Shown piece by piece: positions 1 to 15,299 of a stretch of DNA of 64,000 nt. The DNA is taken from contig KZ627148.1 of assembly GCA_002917775.1 (NCBI GenBank), forward strand, positions 1,341,431 to 1,405,430, read 5' to 3'. The notes beneath the pieces were generated by a model that did no database searches, was not told where the DNA came from, and worked only from the letters and a program-made list of their open reading frames with translations. The stretch comes from Glaciozyma antarctica PI12 (lineage: Eukaryota > Basidiomycota > Microbotryomycetes > Kriegeriales > Camptobasidiaceae). The position numbers and the translations under genes are program-made. Numbering within the stretch: the stretch's first letter is position 1; each line of letters starts with the position of its first letter.

Positions 1-160
1 CTCGAACTGACCGTAGTCCTCTCCTCCCGAGTCGATAGCCTGGTCGTCGAGCTCATCTTGAAACAAAGGGAAGTCAGCTGCTGGCCGGCTGGGAGAGGTC
101 GGCTAAGACGAGTCGCTCACCGTCCAAGTCCAGGTTCTTGATGGCGCGATGGCGTGACAT
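1..160 (-). CDS. HBS1: HBS1 ribosome-rescue GTPase, N-terminal fragment (cut by window edge)
   Basis: Only the first two exons are visible; the gene runs off the left edge. Exon 1 (160 to 121) is followed by a 64-nt intron (120 to 57, GTGAGC donor, CAG-type acceptor) and then exon 2. The spliced protein begins MSRHRAIKNLDLDDELDD and continues QAIDSGGEDYGQFE. This MSRHR-x-x-KNLD-LDDELDD start is the conserved N-terminus of fungal Hbs1. Hbs1 is an eRF3/EF-1alpha-like GTPase that works with Dom34/Pelota to split stalled ribosomes in no-go and non-stop decay; that role is family knowledge, and the GTPase domain lies outside the window. The gene shares a roughly 160-bp divergent promoter with THO2. 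Confidence 0.75.
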
Positions 161-319
161 TTGAAGGCGTTTAGAGAAGGAGAGGGAGTAGGGAGGAGCG
201 AAGGGGAGGCGACGAGGGCGAGGTGACTTGGTCGCGAGCTGCTGGCTGGTGTCTTTCTCCCCCTCCCCACTTCCCTTCAAACTCTCCCAGCCTAGTTTGG
301 CTTGTAAACTCTCCTGGGA
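161..319. promoter_or_regulatory. Divergent promoter between HBS1 and THO2
   Basis: This 159-bp interval separates the start codons of HBS1 (minus) and THO2 (plus) and must carry both promoters and 5' leaders. It is GA-rich on one side and CT-rich on the other. I see no clear TATA box. Intron-containing first exons on both sides begin immediately at its borders. Confidence 0.5.
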
Positions 320-3300
320 ATGAGTCAAGTCACTCTCCAGCAGGGGAAGGAGCTCGGCGCAGCTCTCCACGCCGACTTCTCCTCCTCACCACGAGTGTAC
401 GTCTCCTCAAGCTCGCCTTGGTAACAGCCGCTCAACAAGGCTTCTCTCCACAGCACCGAACAACTGGTAGCGCTAGTAACGACAGCGCCCGCCTCCGCCC
501 CCGCCCCTCTCGCCCTCTACTCCGCCATCCACTCCCTCCTCTTCCCACTCGTCTCCGCTACACCTCCGTCCGTCTCTCTCGTCGCCTCCTACTTCTCCGA
601 CTCGCTCTTCCCCGCCCTACGTGCCGCGGACGACTCCGCAGACGACCCAGCACAGCGTGTCGCGGACGTCATCATCGATGCTGTGTGGCAGATCGACCAG
701 GAGATTGAGAACGGCATGCTGCAGCACCACACGGCGGCATCGACCCCGGCGGCTGTTGTCGCGCCGAGTGGTGAGGAGATGGATGTGGATGGAGCCGCAG
801 GGAGCAAGGACGCTGGAGCGAGTGGAGCAGAGGCGACTGCTAGTGTGGAGAGCGCCGCCGAGAAGGAGCTGCTCCGGCAGCAACACAACAAGAAGCTGGA
901 GAGGGAAGGGCGCAAGCGCTTGGCTGAGCTCGTCAAGGTCTTTATTGTGCGTGCATTCGTACTTCGCGCGGAGAGGAGCGCCAGCTGATCATCCGTTGCA
1001 GGCCGCCAACATCCTCTCGGTTAACGCCTGCCTCGAGCGCCTCGAGACGACTTTCGTCGCTCTTGAACCTCTCGCTCTCATCATGGATCAGCCCAACTTT
1101 GCTCGACTAGAAATCCGGAGCCGGACAGCTCTCTAGTGCGCTTGCGTTCCTGGTTGAGCTCGTTGCTGGGAGCTAACGTCCTCCGCCCGCGCAGCTACAA
1201 GCAGCAGAAGTTCAACCTCCTCCGCGAAGAGTCAGAAGGATACTCGAAGCTCGTCGTTGAGCTCCTGTCGAATATGGGCCCGCCTCACTCGGTCACGAAC
1301 GCGCGGAGCCAGGAGAGCGAGTCGCAGCGTGTCCGGCGCGCGAAGCTCGTTGGCGACTCTGTCAAGAGCTTAATCGGTGCGTTCTTAAGCCTGCTTGCAC
1401 TTTCTAGGCTCGCTCACGTTTTGTTACCGACAGGCAACTTCAACCTCGACCCCGATCGCGCGCTCGACATCGTCCTCGACACATTCTCGGACCAGATCGT
1501 CCATCACCACCAGTTCTTCATCGACTTCCTCGCGCACTCGCCTTGGGCTCCGAAAAAGCCGTCGAACGGAACCTCGAAGGTGGATACGGAGATGGAGGTC
1601 GACGAGGCGGAGGGTGGCAAGGGCAAGGCGAAGGCGAAGGAGCCGCTCGTTGATGTCGGACTGGAGGGGGGCAGGGGAAGCTTCTTGATCGGGCAGATTC
1701 TGGGGTTCAAGTTTTCGTTTTACCAGGTACGCGAAGGCGCAAGGGCAGAAGTCGGAAGTCAAGCTGACGTTTTGGGCAATCTGCATAGAGCCACGGCCGA
1801 GAAGACTCCCGAGAAGCTCTACCTCATGACCGCCCTATTGATCTGGAACGGTTTCGTCAAGCTAGGGGACCTCTATCCTCATGTGCGTGTCCTCATCCTT
1901 GCATTTACGCCGACGGCCACTCGAGTCGGTGCCTTGCGCAGCTCTCTCCCGAAGACGACGTTTTCGCAAAAACCGAATCCGTCTACCGCGAAGCTCAGGC
2001 ACAGCTCGCTCGTGCAGTCGGTGGCTCGAACGCCCTCACCCTCGCCGGCGCCCTAGTCGACGACGACACTCCCTCCCGCCCCTCCTCTTCGACCAACTCG
2101 AAATCCGCCGCCGAAGCTGCCGCCGCTTCCGCAAAGCGTGACCTCCCGCACCAAAAGCTCGGCCTTCTCCGCGCCCTCCTCTCCATCGGCGACCTCACGC
2201 ACTCTCTCTTCATCCTCGCCCAATATCCCTTCCTCGTCCCCGCTTACCCCGACCTCGCCGACCTCCTCCTCCGACTTCTGGCCGAATCAATCGCTCCCGC
2301 GTACGCTACGATTTCGGTTGCGAAGGAGAAGAGTCAGTACTCGCACGACTTTACGGCAGCGAAACCCAAGTTCGTCCCCGCCACGTCAGCAGCGAGCAAG
2401 GTCGCCCCAGTCGCGCCGGCCACCACGCTCCTGACGGGCAGTGCGTTCCCCGACCCGAACAAGGAGTTCGTCTTTTTCTTCGCCGACTGGAAGGGGCGGC
2501 TACCGAAGGCGGGAGACTGGGAGGAGGTCCTCGAGGTTCTCGAGCTGTTCTTGCCGTTCATTGGCGTCTTCGTCTCGCGGAACTTTTCGCTGTACACGAA
2601 GCTGTGTCGGATCATCAGCAGGGACATTCGCGTACGTCTTTCGAGTCCCCTCCCCGCGTTCCAGGAAGCTGACTGGACGCATTACTTCCGCAGGACGAGC
2701 TCAACGATCGGATGAGCCGGTGGATCGACCTTATTCGCCAATTCCGCCGTCCCCGCCGTCTCCCTCCTCGAGCACCACACCGTCGCGGCGATCGAAATCT
2801 GGACCGTCCTCTCATGCCTCCCCATCGAAGAGCGGTTCACGCTCTACGGCGAATGGAAGGACTCGATGTACCGCCGGATCCCAGCCCTCACGGTGCGCAA
2901 GGCGGAGGCGGAGCGCGATGTCAAGAATGTTCTGAGGCGGCTGTCGACGGACAACGTCAAGAAGCTCGGCAAGACGCTCGCCAAGATCGCGCATACGAAC
3001 CCCGCCATCATCTTCGCCATCGTCCTCAACCAGGTTCAGTCGTACGACAACCTCATCGTCCCCGTCGTCGAGGCAGCAAGGTACCTCTGCGAGTTTGGAT
3101 ACGACGTCATGACCTTCTCCCTCCTGGACGCTCTCTCGTCTGGAAAGTCTGGAAGACGAAGAAGAACGGCACGAGCACTGCGATGTGGCTTCAAGGTTGG
3201 TTGGCTCTCCAGGAGCTTTCGCTGGATTCGCGAACTGATGCTCCCTTCGCAGGTCTCGCGTGCTTCGCCGGTCAGCTCTACCGCCGTTGGGCTCCCATGT

Positions 3301-6300
3301 CGGGCTCGATGTGGGTCATCTTCCAGTACCTCGTCAACCAGCTCGTCGCCGGCAACTCGAAGGACCTCGTCATCCTCCGCGAGTTCATCACGCGCATGAC
3401 GGGACTCGAACCTTTCGCCGACCTCTCGGACGCCCAGGTCATGTCCCTCGCCGGTGGGAGTGTCCTTCGGAGCGAGGTCTTCAACCAGACCGACATCTCG
3501 CAGGCCGGGAAGCGCCCTCAAGTCGTCGCGCTGCAGAACGCCAAGATCCGCCTGACGCATGCGCTTCGTCGGTCGGGGTTAGCGATGCCGCTTCTCGTCA
3601 ACATTGCGATCCAGCGGCAGGCATGCTTGTCAGACACCGAAGCGCATCTCAAGTCGCTCGGAGGTCTCTTCGATCAGGTGAGTCTGGGTCGAGGGTGAAC
3701 GTGGTGCAGCTCGAGCTGATCTCTTTCATCAGTGCCACGCCGTGCTGTTCCAGTACATCGAGTTCCTGCGGTCAGCGTATGAGCCCGACGATCTCGCGGC
3801 GGAGGTTCCTACTATCAGCGACCTGATGGAGCGGTGGGGCATCGAAGCCGCCGTCGCGTTCGACATTGCGCGACCGAAGCTCCGCGCAGCGATGAAGGTG
3901 CGTCTCGTTCTGCTCTTCCGCCGCGAGAAATCGTTGCTGATTCGGCGAACCCCAGATCCACGAGAAGGACATCAAGGAGCAGGACACCAAGGCGACCGAG
4001 TCGAAGCGCAAGGCTGGATTGGCGGCGAAGCTCGCGCAGGAGAAGGCCATCGCCGCTGGTAGCGCAAAGATCGAGGAGATCAAGGGCGAGGACGCTTCGC
4101 CTGCGAACGGGAACGGCGACGTCGTTATGGCCGACGCTGCGAGCGCCTCACCAGCCCCTCAAGTTGCGGGACCGGTTCGTCGCTCGCCTCGCGCTCTTCG
4201 GGATTTAGCTGATGCCGTGTCGATCTACTAAGGTCTGGCATCCTGGCCTTCTCGACGTCATCAAGACCGCCGATAACGTGCTTCCTGAGCAAGTTCGCCT
4301 CCTCATGGGGTACGCTCTCTCTATAGTTCGCCAAACGTGACTTTCGCTGACGCTCGCCTTTCTCAGGTCCCCCTTCTTCGTCACCTTCTGGCAGCTCACG
4401 CTCTACGACATCGTCTACCCGAAGGAGCGATACGACTCGGAGCTCGTTCGATGCAGCGCCATGAGTCGCGAGGCTAATTCCTCGTTGACGCTCAAGACGG
4501 ACGACAAGAGAAAGTTCTCGGACGGAGTAGGCGAGCTGGCGAAGAAGCTCACGAACGAGTTCGGGGAGCACGCGACGGCGCGGGGCGTGACGCAGCGTCG
4601 TTTGACGAGGGAGAAGGGGCAGTGGTTCGCGGCGAGTGCGTGGCTGTCTTCCTCGTACGTTCTAAGGACCGGTTCCTGACGCTTTTGCCCCTAGAAGTTC
4701 GCAGTGCCGAGGAGCGAGAGCAGCTCGTCCTCCAGATCATTCAGTACTGCATTCATCCGCGCGCAAAGCTCTCCTTGCCGGACGCCGCGTTCTCGTACCA
4801 GTTCATCAAGCGCATGCATACGATGGACACTCCTGCGTTCCGCACGGCCGTCGTCTTCGACAAGGTTCGTCCTAGTCTCCCATCCTCTCGGGTTCGTGCT
4901 GACGTGTCTGCTCCCATGCAGATTCTCAACGAGCAGCTAGGACCGGTTCTGTACTCGTGCACAGAGAACGAGGCTCGCAATTACGGTACGTCCTCTCGAG
5001 TCGTTGGAATCGTCGATGCTGATTTCGTCGCTTTTCGAAAGCTCGCTTCCTCTTCGACATGCTCGCCGATCTCAACGCCTGGTACAAGAACGAGGCGCTC
5101 TACAAGCTCGAAGCCATCTCGTCGCAGACTCACGGCTTCGTCGAGTTCGATCAGACGACTGCCTCCCCCGAGGCCGGCTACATCACCTGGGAGAAGTACA
5201 AGACCCTCATGCAGAAGTGGCAGGACCGAATGGTTCGGGTACGTTTGTCGTCGCCTTCAGCTGCTGAACTCACTGATTCCTCTCTCCGCAGACCTTCAGC
5301 CTCAGCCTGGAATCTGGCGAATACATGCACATCAAAAACTCGATCCTCGTCCTGACCAAGATCGCTCCCTACTTCCCGATCCAGCACTCGGCGGGCGTGA
5401 AGCTTGAGAAAAGCGTCGCAGCGTTGATTGCGGCTGAGAAGCGCGAGGACCTCAAGATCTTGGCGTCGGGGTGAGTAGTTTTGAACCTGCGCTCTCGAGC
5501 TCGTGCTTATATTCCTTCCTTCGCTAGCTACAAAGCCGTACTCTACAAGCGAAGGAAGCACTGGATCGACCAACCACTTCCGGAAGAGGTACGCTTTTTT
5601 GTGCGAGATTCCAGAATCGCAGCTGACGAGCAACCCACCGCGCAGCCCAAGCCAAGGGCTGTCCCTGCTCCTGCGCCGGCGCCCGTCAGAGCACCAGCAG
5701 CCACCGCACCTGTGCCTTCGGTTCCTTCCCGTCGCGCTTCACCCGTCGCCGCCTCGACATCTACCGCGACCTCGGTCTCGACTTCGACCTCTTCGGTCCC
5801 GACTGGCCCAAAATTCGGGCTGCCCGCGAAGCCGGGAGCTTTGAACGGATCTACTCCTCGTCCTGCCGCCGCGTTAGCAATCTCTCACCGTTTGATGAGC
5901 TTTCCACTGACCACCCTCTTCAGCTCTCGGCCGTCGGAAGGCGATTCGAAGCCAGTTGCGATGGACGTCGACAAGCCGAGCTCTGCGCCTGCGCCTGCGC
6001 CTTCCACCTCCAGCGACGCGTACGTCTTCTCATTCGAATCATCGTGGGTGGAAGCTGATATTCTTGCGGCTCTTGCAGACGCCCTCACGCCGAACCTTCT
6101 CGTCGCCCTGCGGAACCCAACGCCAACAGTCGCCCTGCCTCGACGTCTTCTCGGGATGCTCCCGCGACCTCAAGCTTCCGCACGCACTCCTCCCTTCCCC
6201 AACGACCAGGGCAGCAACCAGCCGTACCGCCTGTCGCCCCCGAAACTCTCCGCCAGCAGGCTCTCGCATCGCAAGGCGCCTCGAAGCGGACAGCCGCCGC

Positions 6301-7521
6301 CATGGAGCCTCCAGCAGCCCCCACGTCCTCGTCTCGACGAGATCCTACCCTCCCCTCCTCGAAGCGCGACTCGCCGCCTCCCTCCAACTCCCGTCCCGCC
6401 AGCCCTCGCCATTCTGATTCCGGGCGTCGCGACAGGGGCTCTCGTGATGGAGACAGTCGAGGCGATCGCTCTGGCAAGGCGAGCCGCGATCGCAGTCCCA
6501 CTCCCGTCTCTCGGCGACTCGAGAAGGACAAGTACGATTCGAAGGACCGCCAGCGGGAAGACGACCATCGACGAGGATCCCGCGACGATCGCAGTCGGGA
6601 CTCTCGAGGCGGCCGGGACGATAGGCGGGACAGGGATAGCAGGGACAGTCGAACCAAGGAGCGTGATGGCGACCGAGGAGACGACCGGTCGAGGTCTTCG
6701 AGGGACCCGCCTCGCGGCCCCAAGGACGACGACAAGCGCAGCGTCGACTCCCGCCGACGAGACCCCGAACCGGAACGTCGCATTTCGTCCAGCAGTCGTG
6801 CGCCCGACACTTCGCGCTCCGATACTCGCGAAGCGGACAAGGATAAGGATTCGAGGACGCGCCGAGAGCTATCGCCACCTCGTCGGACCGACGCAGACTC
6901 CCAGCGAAGTTCGGTAAGAGAATCCGTTCTTAAAGCTCGTTACAGCTGCTGACTACCTCTTTCTCAGCAGTCTCGCTCGCAAGCTCCTGTCGACCGTGTC
7001 GTCCCTCCCCTCGCCGACGCCAAAGCCGACCGACCAGATCGACTCAAGCCCGCACCCGCGCACGCCATCTCGGCCAGCACGACTGGGCCAGAGTCCGCTC
7101 TCAGCATCAAGGGACGCGGGAGTGGCAGCAGGATCTTCGCGAGCGCTCTCGGCGGCGGTGGGAGTCGCGATTCGACGAGGAAGACTTCGGGGAGCAGCAG
7201 TCGACCTCGCGACGAGCCGAAGAAGGAGGAACGGGAGGACGAGAGCAAGAAGCGTCCTTCGTCGAGCACTGATCTCCTGGGTGCGTTTTTGTCTGATTGA
7301 CCCCTTCGCTTTCGCGCTAACGCTGGTTTGCAGGTCGCCTCGACTCGGCGAGGGAAGACGGGCAGGACGCGAAGCGAGCTCGCACGGGCGACGCTGACGA
7401 AGGGAGGTCGAGGGACCCTCCTCCGCATGTACGGGGAGGCAGTGATTCTCAAGCTCCGGAGCGACGAAGCGGGGGGCACGGAGGAGGTGGGGGCGGAAGT
7501 GGGCGCCACCCTCGGCGGTAG
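320..7521 (+). CDS. THO2: THO complex subunit 2 (Tho2/THOC2)
   Basis: This is the scaffold subunit of the nuclear THO/TREX complex, which couples transcription elongation to mRNP assembly and export. About twenty short introns interrupt it. The start (ATG at 320) is the only one that splices in frame into exon 2 at 454. Strong THOC2 landmarks occur in order: YYKQQKFNLLREESEGYSKL across the intron at 1136-1194, then NQVQSYDNLIVPVVEAARYL, CTENEARNY, and LESGEYMHIKNSILVLTKIA near 5310. The C-terminal third is low-complexity, Pro/Ser/Ala-rich and then Arg-Asp/Arg-Ser-rich (about 6400-6850), as in other THO2 proteins. One frame discontinuity lies near 3140-3160, between the DALSSGK and KTKKNGTSTAMWLQ segments, with no plausible intron to explain it. 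The last exon ends GSGRHPRR-stop. The gene is convergent with the phenol hydroxylase gene. Confidence 0.93.
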
Positions 7522-7735
7522 AAGTGATTTAGTCTCTCTCGTTCGCCTGTAAATTCGTTTCGTCGCTGGACTGGACCGCAAACGTGCTTCGCTTAGCCTG
7601 TCAGAGAGTTGAGCGGCTGGAAGAGAAGAGGAAGCTCAGTCTCGCAGGGCGTGCAAAAGAGCGAGCGGTGGCGGTGGATCGAGTGGCCTCTAACTAACCC
7701 AGCAACGCCTGTGTACACGAAACATTGCAAACCTA

Positions 7736-10603
<2,868 letters not shown>

Positions 10604-11306
10604 CGCGCGAATTGGGGTAGGTGGGGTTTGAAGAATGCGAGGAGAGGGTGAAGCAAGCAGTGGGCGACTCAGGATGCGGACGCTCGTCCAAGTCGATTCA
10701 GTGTCGAGAGCAGGAGACGACGATGGCTGTCCCTTTTCAAGGAGGAAGTAGACCCGCTACAACGCTCTCCCTCCTCATCCGCAGCTCTTTTCGGCAGGAG
10801 CAACCTGCCGAAGAAAATTGGCGGGCTAGACCAAATTTCTCGCTGGGTGAGGCGGGGTCAAGTTTCCCCCTGGGGCTCTCGGCAGGCAGCCATCAAGAGC
10901 GACGTACACACTGTCGTTGAATCGGGAGGAATGGTAAGCTCGTTGCCTTCGCGGGATCTCGAACGCGAAGTGGTCCGGCAGCGACGGCAGGATCAGATTT
11001 TCGAGCGCGTTCTGAACAGCAGCTAGATCTGGCACAGTTACCTGGCTCCTCCCTGCCCATGAAATCGGCGATTTGCGGAGTCAGGCGTGTTGCTCTGAGC
11101 ATCTGGGAGCAGCGAAGAAATCGAACGAGTTGGGGTCTGCGAAGCCAGCGAGCGAGCTTCGCAGGGGGACGTCTCAAGTTCTCAACGATGCAGCGTAGGG
11201 CCTGCTGCTCGAATTGGAAGTAATGCGAGATGAACAAAAAGTGTAGAGCTTGCTGCAGCAAATTTGGCGCACAGGTAACGACCACTCGAAATTCCTCATT
11301 CCCATA
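10604..11306. other. Intergenic region (P450 3' end / phenol hydroxylase promoter)
   Basis: About 700 bp lie between the stop of the P450 gene and the start of the phenol hydroxylase gene, both on the minus strand. The open frames here are short, overlap on both strands and do not resemble proteins. The stretch should hold the promoter of the hydroxylase. I saw no convincing repeat or RNA gene. Confidence 0.5.
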
Positions 11307-12819
11307 TCAATCTTCGTACAACTTGAACACCGACTTGGCCTCCTCCAACTCGCCACCAACGACCTTCTTAACCCCCGCATCACGGGGAGTAATCTGGCAC
11401 TTGAAAGGATTGGGCGCAGCCAAGAATCCAGGCGAGTACGAGTCTTCGAAGGAAGCGAATCTGAGTATCGCTCGCGATGTGAGCGAGAAAGAGCTTACTG
11501 ATGTCGACGGGGTTGAGAGGGTCTTCCTTGATGTCAAAAGCCCATGCGAGACGCGCGATGTTGACTGGGAAGGAAGAGCGAGTCAGTTTCTGCGCGACGA
11601 TGCCGAGACGCGAGAACTCACGGAACATGCTCCTCTCAGCGACGTGGACTGCGATGGCGAGGGTTAGCTGCGTTTGTCTCTAGCAATCCATAAGGTTACT
11701 CACGTCCGACACAAATACGACGTCCCCAGCCGTACCCGTAATGATCGCGAGCGTCGTCCCCGCTCATCGCAGCGTACTCGGGAGCGGAAAGGGGGAAGTC
11801 GCGGTAGCGCTCCGGCTCAAACTTGTTCGGGTCAGGGAAGCGCACAGGATCGTGGCCCATTCCCCACGAGTTGGTGATCAGAGTCGTTCCCTTGGGAATC
11901 CTGCGACAGACCGTCAGCGAGGTTTCGAGCAACGATGAGGAAGTGCGCACAGGAACTCCTTGTAGACTTCGTCGCGCGTAGTGTAGTGAGGGAAGGATTG
12001 GATAACGACGGGACGCCAGCGCTGGACTTCCTTGACGCACATCTGCGAGCGCGCGTTAGCGAGGTCGAACTTGTCGTGCGCGAGCGAAGGTGCTTACGCG
12101 GACGTAAGGCAGGTCATCGTAATCAGCCCAGGTAGGCATACGTCCTCGTCCGCAGACGCTATCAACCTCAGCCTGGATCTTGGCCTGCAAGATTCAAGTC
12201 AGCTTCGCGAAACCCACCTCGAAACAAAAGAACGCGAACGTACAAGCATATCGGGGAACGCAGCGCACGCAAGAATGAAAGAGAGAGTCAAGGATGAAGT
12301 CGTGTCGGATCCACCCTCGAGAAGGACTCCTCCGATGTAAGCGACCTGCTCATCGCTGAGAAGAGGCTCGTCACCGACGGCCTGCATCTCGAAAACCTTG
12401 TCGAGGAGAGATCCACGATCGATACCCTTTGCGCGACGAGCCTTGACCTCCTCCGCGAGACCGCCGTAGAGCTGCGAGAGAAAAGGTTCAGAGACTGCGA
12501 AGAAGAACGAGGGTCTGAAGGGCTCACCTTGAGCTCGAGAGCGCGAACGTGAAGAGCCTTGGTGCGCCAGGGAGAGAGGAAGTTGGGAAGGTACTTGAGG
12601 AACGGGAAGATGTCAACTGGCGGCGTAGCTCCCGTCTCGACGACTGGAATTCTCGTCAGCAAAATCCGGCCAGCGAAAGCGAATCGACTCCTCCACTCAC
12701 TCTATCGTCTTGGGACCAGGAGGGAGGAACGACTCCCTCGAACCGACGCGCGCAAGGCGGACGACGACGATGCCGACGACGACGACGGCGATGGCGATAG
12801 CTGCTGTTTGGTACTCCAT
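11307..12819 (-). CDS. Cytochrome P450 monooxygenase, membrane-anchored
   Basis: A microsomal class II P450. The start is placed at MEYQTAAIAIAVVVVG, which gives a single N-terminal membrane anchor followed by a proline-rich hinge LPPGPKTI. The oxygen-binding I-helix is seen in GGVLLEGGSDTTSS (near 12320). The heme-binding loop is YGWGRRICVG (near 11715), with the Cys ligand and flanking Arg and Gly residues present. The end is GGELEEAKSVFKLYED-stop. Several short introns interrupt it and the frame is kept throughout. The fungal subfamily cannot be set by eye; the general form is like the many CYP enzymes of basidiomycetes that act on xenobiotic or aromatic substrates. Its same-strand neighbour is a phenol hydroxylase. 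Confidence 0.9.
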
Positions 12820-13164
12820 CGTGGCTGTCTTGCGGAAAAAGAAAGGCGGAGAAGGGGAAGAGAAGGAAACGAGCTGGGGCCCAGAGTGCGGGGTCGGCTG
12901 GGAGAAACCTTGCCCCTTCAGGCAAATGGCTTCCACGCAGCGTCAAGTGGCTTCCACACGCCAGGTGGACTAGATCACGCTGCCGTGAGTAGACCAGGCT
13001 GCCGTGAGTGGAGGGAGCTGAGCTGAGCGGGACTGAGAAAGGCAAGGACTAACACGGACAGGCCAAGATGGGCTCTTTCGAATCCGAACGGGCGAACGAC
13101 GACGAAGAAGAACGAAAGGACTCGAATTGCGCCCCCTCGTCCGCTCCAGCATTCCATCCCCCCA
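12820..13164. other. Intergenic region (SOF1 3' end / P450 promoter)
   Basis: A 345-bp gap between two minus-strand genes. It holds the P450 promoter and the SOF1 terminator. A short near-repeat (CTGCCGTGAGTAGACCAG, then CTGCCGTGAGTGGA) occurs near 12980-13015. No coding potential was recognised. Confidence 0.45.
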
Positions 13165-15086
13165 CTAACTCTCCACCCGCTGAATCGCCAACTTCCTCGC
13201 CGACTTGGGCTTAAGCAGCTCCGCATCGACTCCCTTGGGCGCATGCGCCCTCCTGTTCTCCTCCTTCTTCGACCTCGCATCCAACATCGTCCTCCGCAGC
13301 GTCTCGGCGTTATGAATCGGCTTGGGAAGGAATCGTTGCCTGCGCGCACCATCAGCGCCTGGATATGGGAGAAAAGGGGGAAAGAAAGACGCACCGTTCG
13401 AGCTTGGCCACTTCTGCGACAGAGCCCCACTTGTCTCGAAGCCCGTCGCGGTACTCCTTGCGCGCCATCTCGCGCTTGTCGACCGTACCGAGCTTCTCCG
13501 CCGCGCGAGCTTTCCAGATCCGGAGGTTCGAGTCGTCGGAACCTGAGAGGACGAAGCGCGAGTCGAGAGTGTAGAGGGTTGAGAAGACGCTGCGAGATCA
13601 TCGTGAGCTTCGAGCGAGAGAGGGCAGAGGGAGGGGACGAACCGCTGCATCCGCTTGGTGTGGTACGTATCGCGGGTCTTGCCTTCTCCGCCGGTCCACA
13701 TTCGGACGGTGCGGTCGTAGCTACCCGAAACGAACTCGCGACCCGTAGGAGCCCAGTCGCACGACATGACGCTGGAGAAGGAGCAGAGGTCAGCCGTGAA
13801 TGCGTTGTAGAGGATGAGGTGGACGCACGCTCCGACGTGGCCCTTGTAGACTTGAGTCGTCGTGCTGAGGTTGCGGATATCGAAAGTGTAGAGGTTGTGG
13901 TCCTCGGAGGCGCAGAGAAGGACGGAAGGTTGCAGCGGGTTGAAGACGAGCTGGTTGACCCTCATCTGCATCGTCCAAAAGCGTTAGCCTTGACTCGAGA
14001 GCAAAAAAAGCGCCACGCACGTTTAACGCGACCCTCCCAACCGCCTTGCCACTCCTCAAATCGTACAGGCACACGGTCCTATCGCTACCACTACTCGCGA
14101 GAATGCTCGTCTCGCTCTTGTTGAACGCGACCGAGACGATATGCTCGCCCGTCGAGAGAGCCGAGGTCGAGTGGAACTTGAGCGTCGAGAGAGGGGAGGT
14201 CTTGGTTTCGTCCCAGATTTCGATCGAGGATGAGGCGGTGGCGAAGATGGGATCGTAGCGGTGATGAGAGATGGAGCTGCGTGTGAAGCGTGAGCGGAGA
14301 GGCGAGAAAGGAGGGCCCAGTGAACGTACTTGAAGGCAGCCTTGCCGACGTAGGTTTGCAGAGGCTTCGCAGAAGGAGAGGTCAGCTCCACACCCGCCAT
14401 CAATTACCAAAGCGAGAGCTCACTTTGACTCCGACTCCCCTTGCGCCCCTCACATCCCAGAGCTTGACCGTCTTGTCAACCCCACATGACAAGATCCTAG
14501 GCGACCCCCTCGCCTGAGGCGCCATCATGACATCATCACTCATCACTCCCCTCCTCCCTCCCCCTTCCCCTTCCCCCTTCCCCTCTACCCTCTTCCTCTT
14601 GACCCCCCTCTCCCCCGCTCCAACCTTCTTCTCGACCCTCCCCTCCTCCCCATCAACAGGGTGCGAAAACGCCAACCCCTTCACCATCCCCCTATGCCCC
14701 CCCACCACGTCCCAGACACTCTTCCGATCTCCCAAATCCCACACCCTCACTTCCCCATCCCCACTCCCACTCCCCACCCTCCCCAATCCCCCACTCTCAT
14801 CCTTCGTCATGCAGTACAGTCCGTCCCCATGTCCCTCGAGAGAAGCGACGAAAGGCTTGCTGAACATCCGCTCCAACTTGGCTGCTGCGAGTGCGCGAGT
14901 GTACTCTCGAGGTCGAGCGAAAGGGTGGAGAGCGGGATCGAGGTTGCGGGAGATGGGAGCGGTCGAGGTGGAGGAGGTGGGGAGGTGCTCTTCGAGGGAG
15001 CGGTGGAGGACTTTGATTTTCTACGGGGGTGGAGCTGGAGTCAGGCTGGGTCAGAGGTGGGAGGTGCGGAGTGAGCTTACGACCAT
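13165..15086 (-). CDS. SOF1: SOF1/DCAF13-type WD40 protein of the U3 small-subunit processome
   Basis: A nucleolar WD40 protein needed for 18S rRNA maturation. The first exon is only ATG GTC; a 60-nt intron (15080 to 15021) joins it to KIKVLHRSLEE, giving the typical MVKIKVLHRS start. WD repeats follow: EGHGDGLYCMTKDE, GDGEVRVWDLG, RILSCGVDKTVKLWDVRG, SSGSDRTVCLYDLRSGKAVG, ASEDHNLYTFDIRNL, SGSYDRTVRMW and SGSDDSNLRIWKA. The conserved Sof1 C-terminal tail is present (QRFLPKPIHNAETLRRTML, ending ARKLAIQRVES). A basic Gly/Glu/Lys-rich insertion between the first repeats (around 14530-14640) is lineage-specific low complexity. All exons join in frame. Confidence 0.9.
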
Positions 15087-15299
15087 CTTGGAGTTGTCCG
15101 CGTGAGAAGATCAAGACGGAAAAGCAGCTCAGCTCAACGGCGCGAGAAGGAGAGAAATCCTCTCGCTCGCACGGTCCCTAATTCGATCCAACTCGTTCAA
15201 TCGTGGCGCTGTTTCCTCTGCTTTCCTCGTCGGAGCGAACAAGAACGGATTTGGTACGATAAATTCCATACAGACAGCTAGCTCTCCTCCTTCCTCGAC

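Noticed and set aside
223-708. Open frame beginning before THO2
   Set aside because: It starts with GTG and is out of frame with the conserved THO2 exons that begin at 454.
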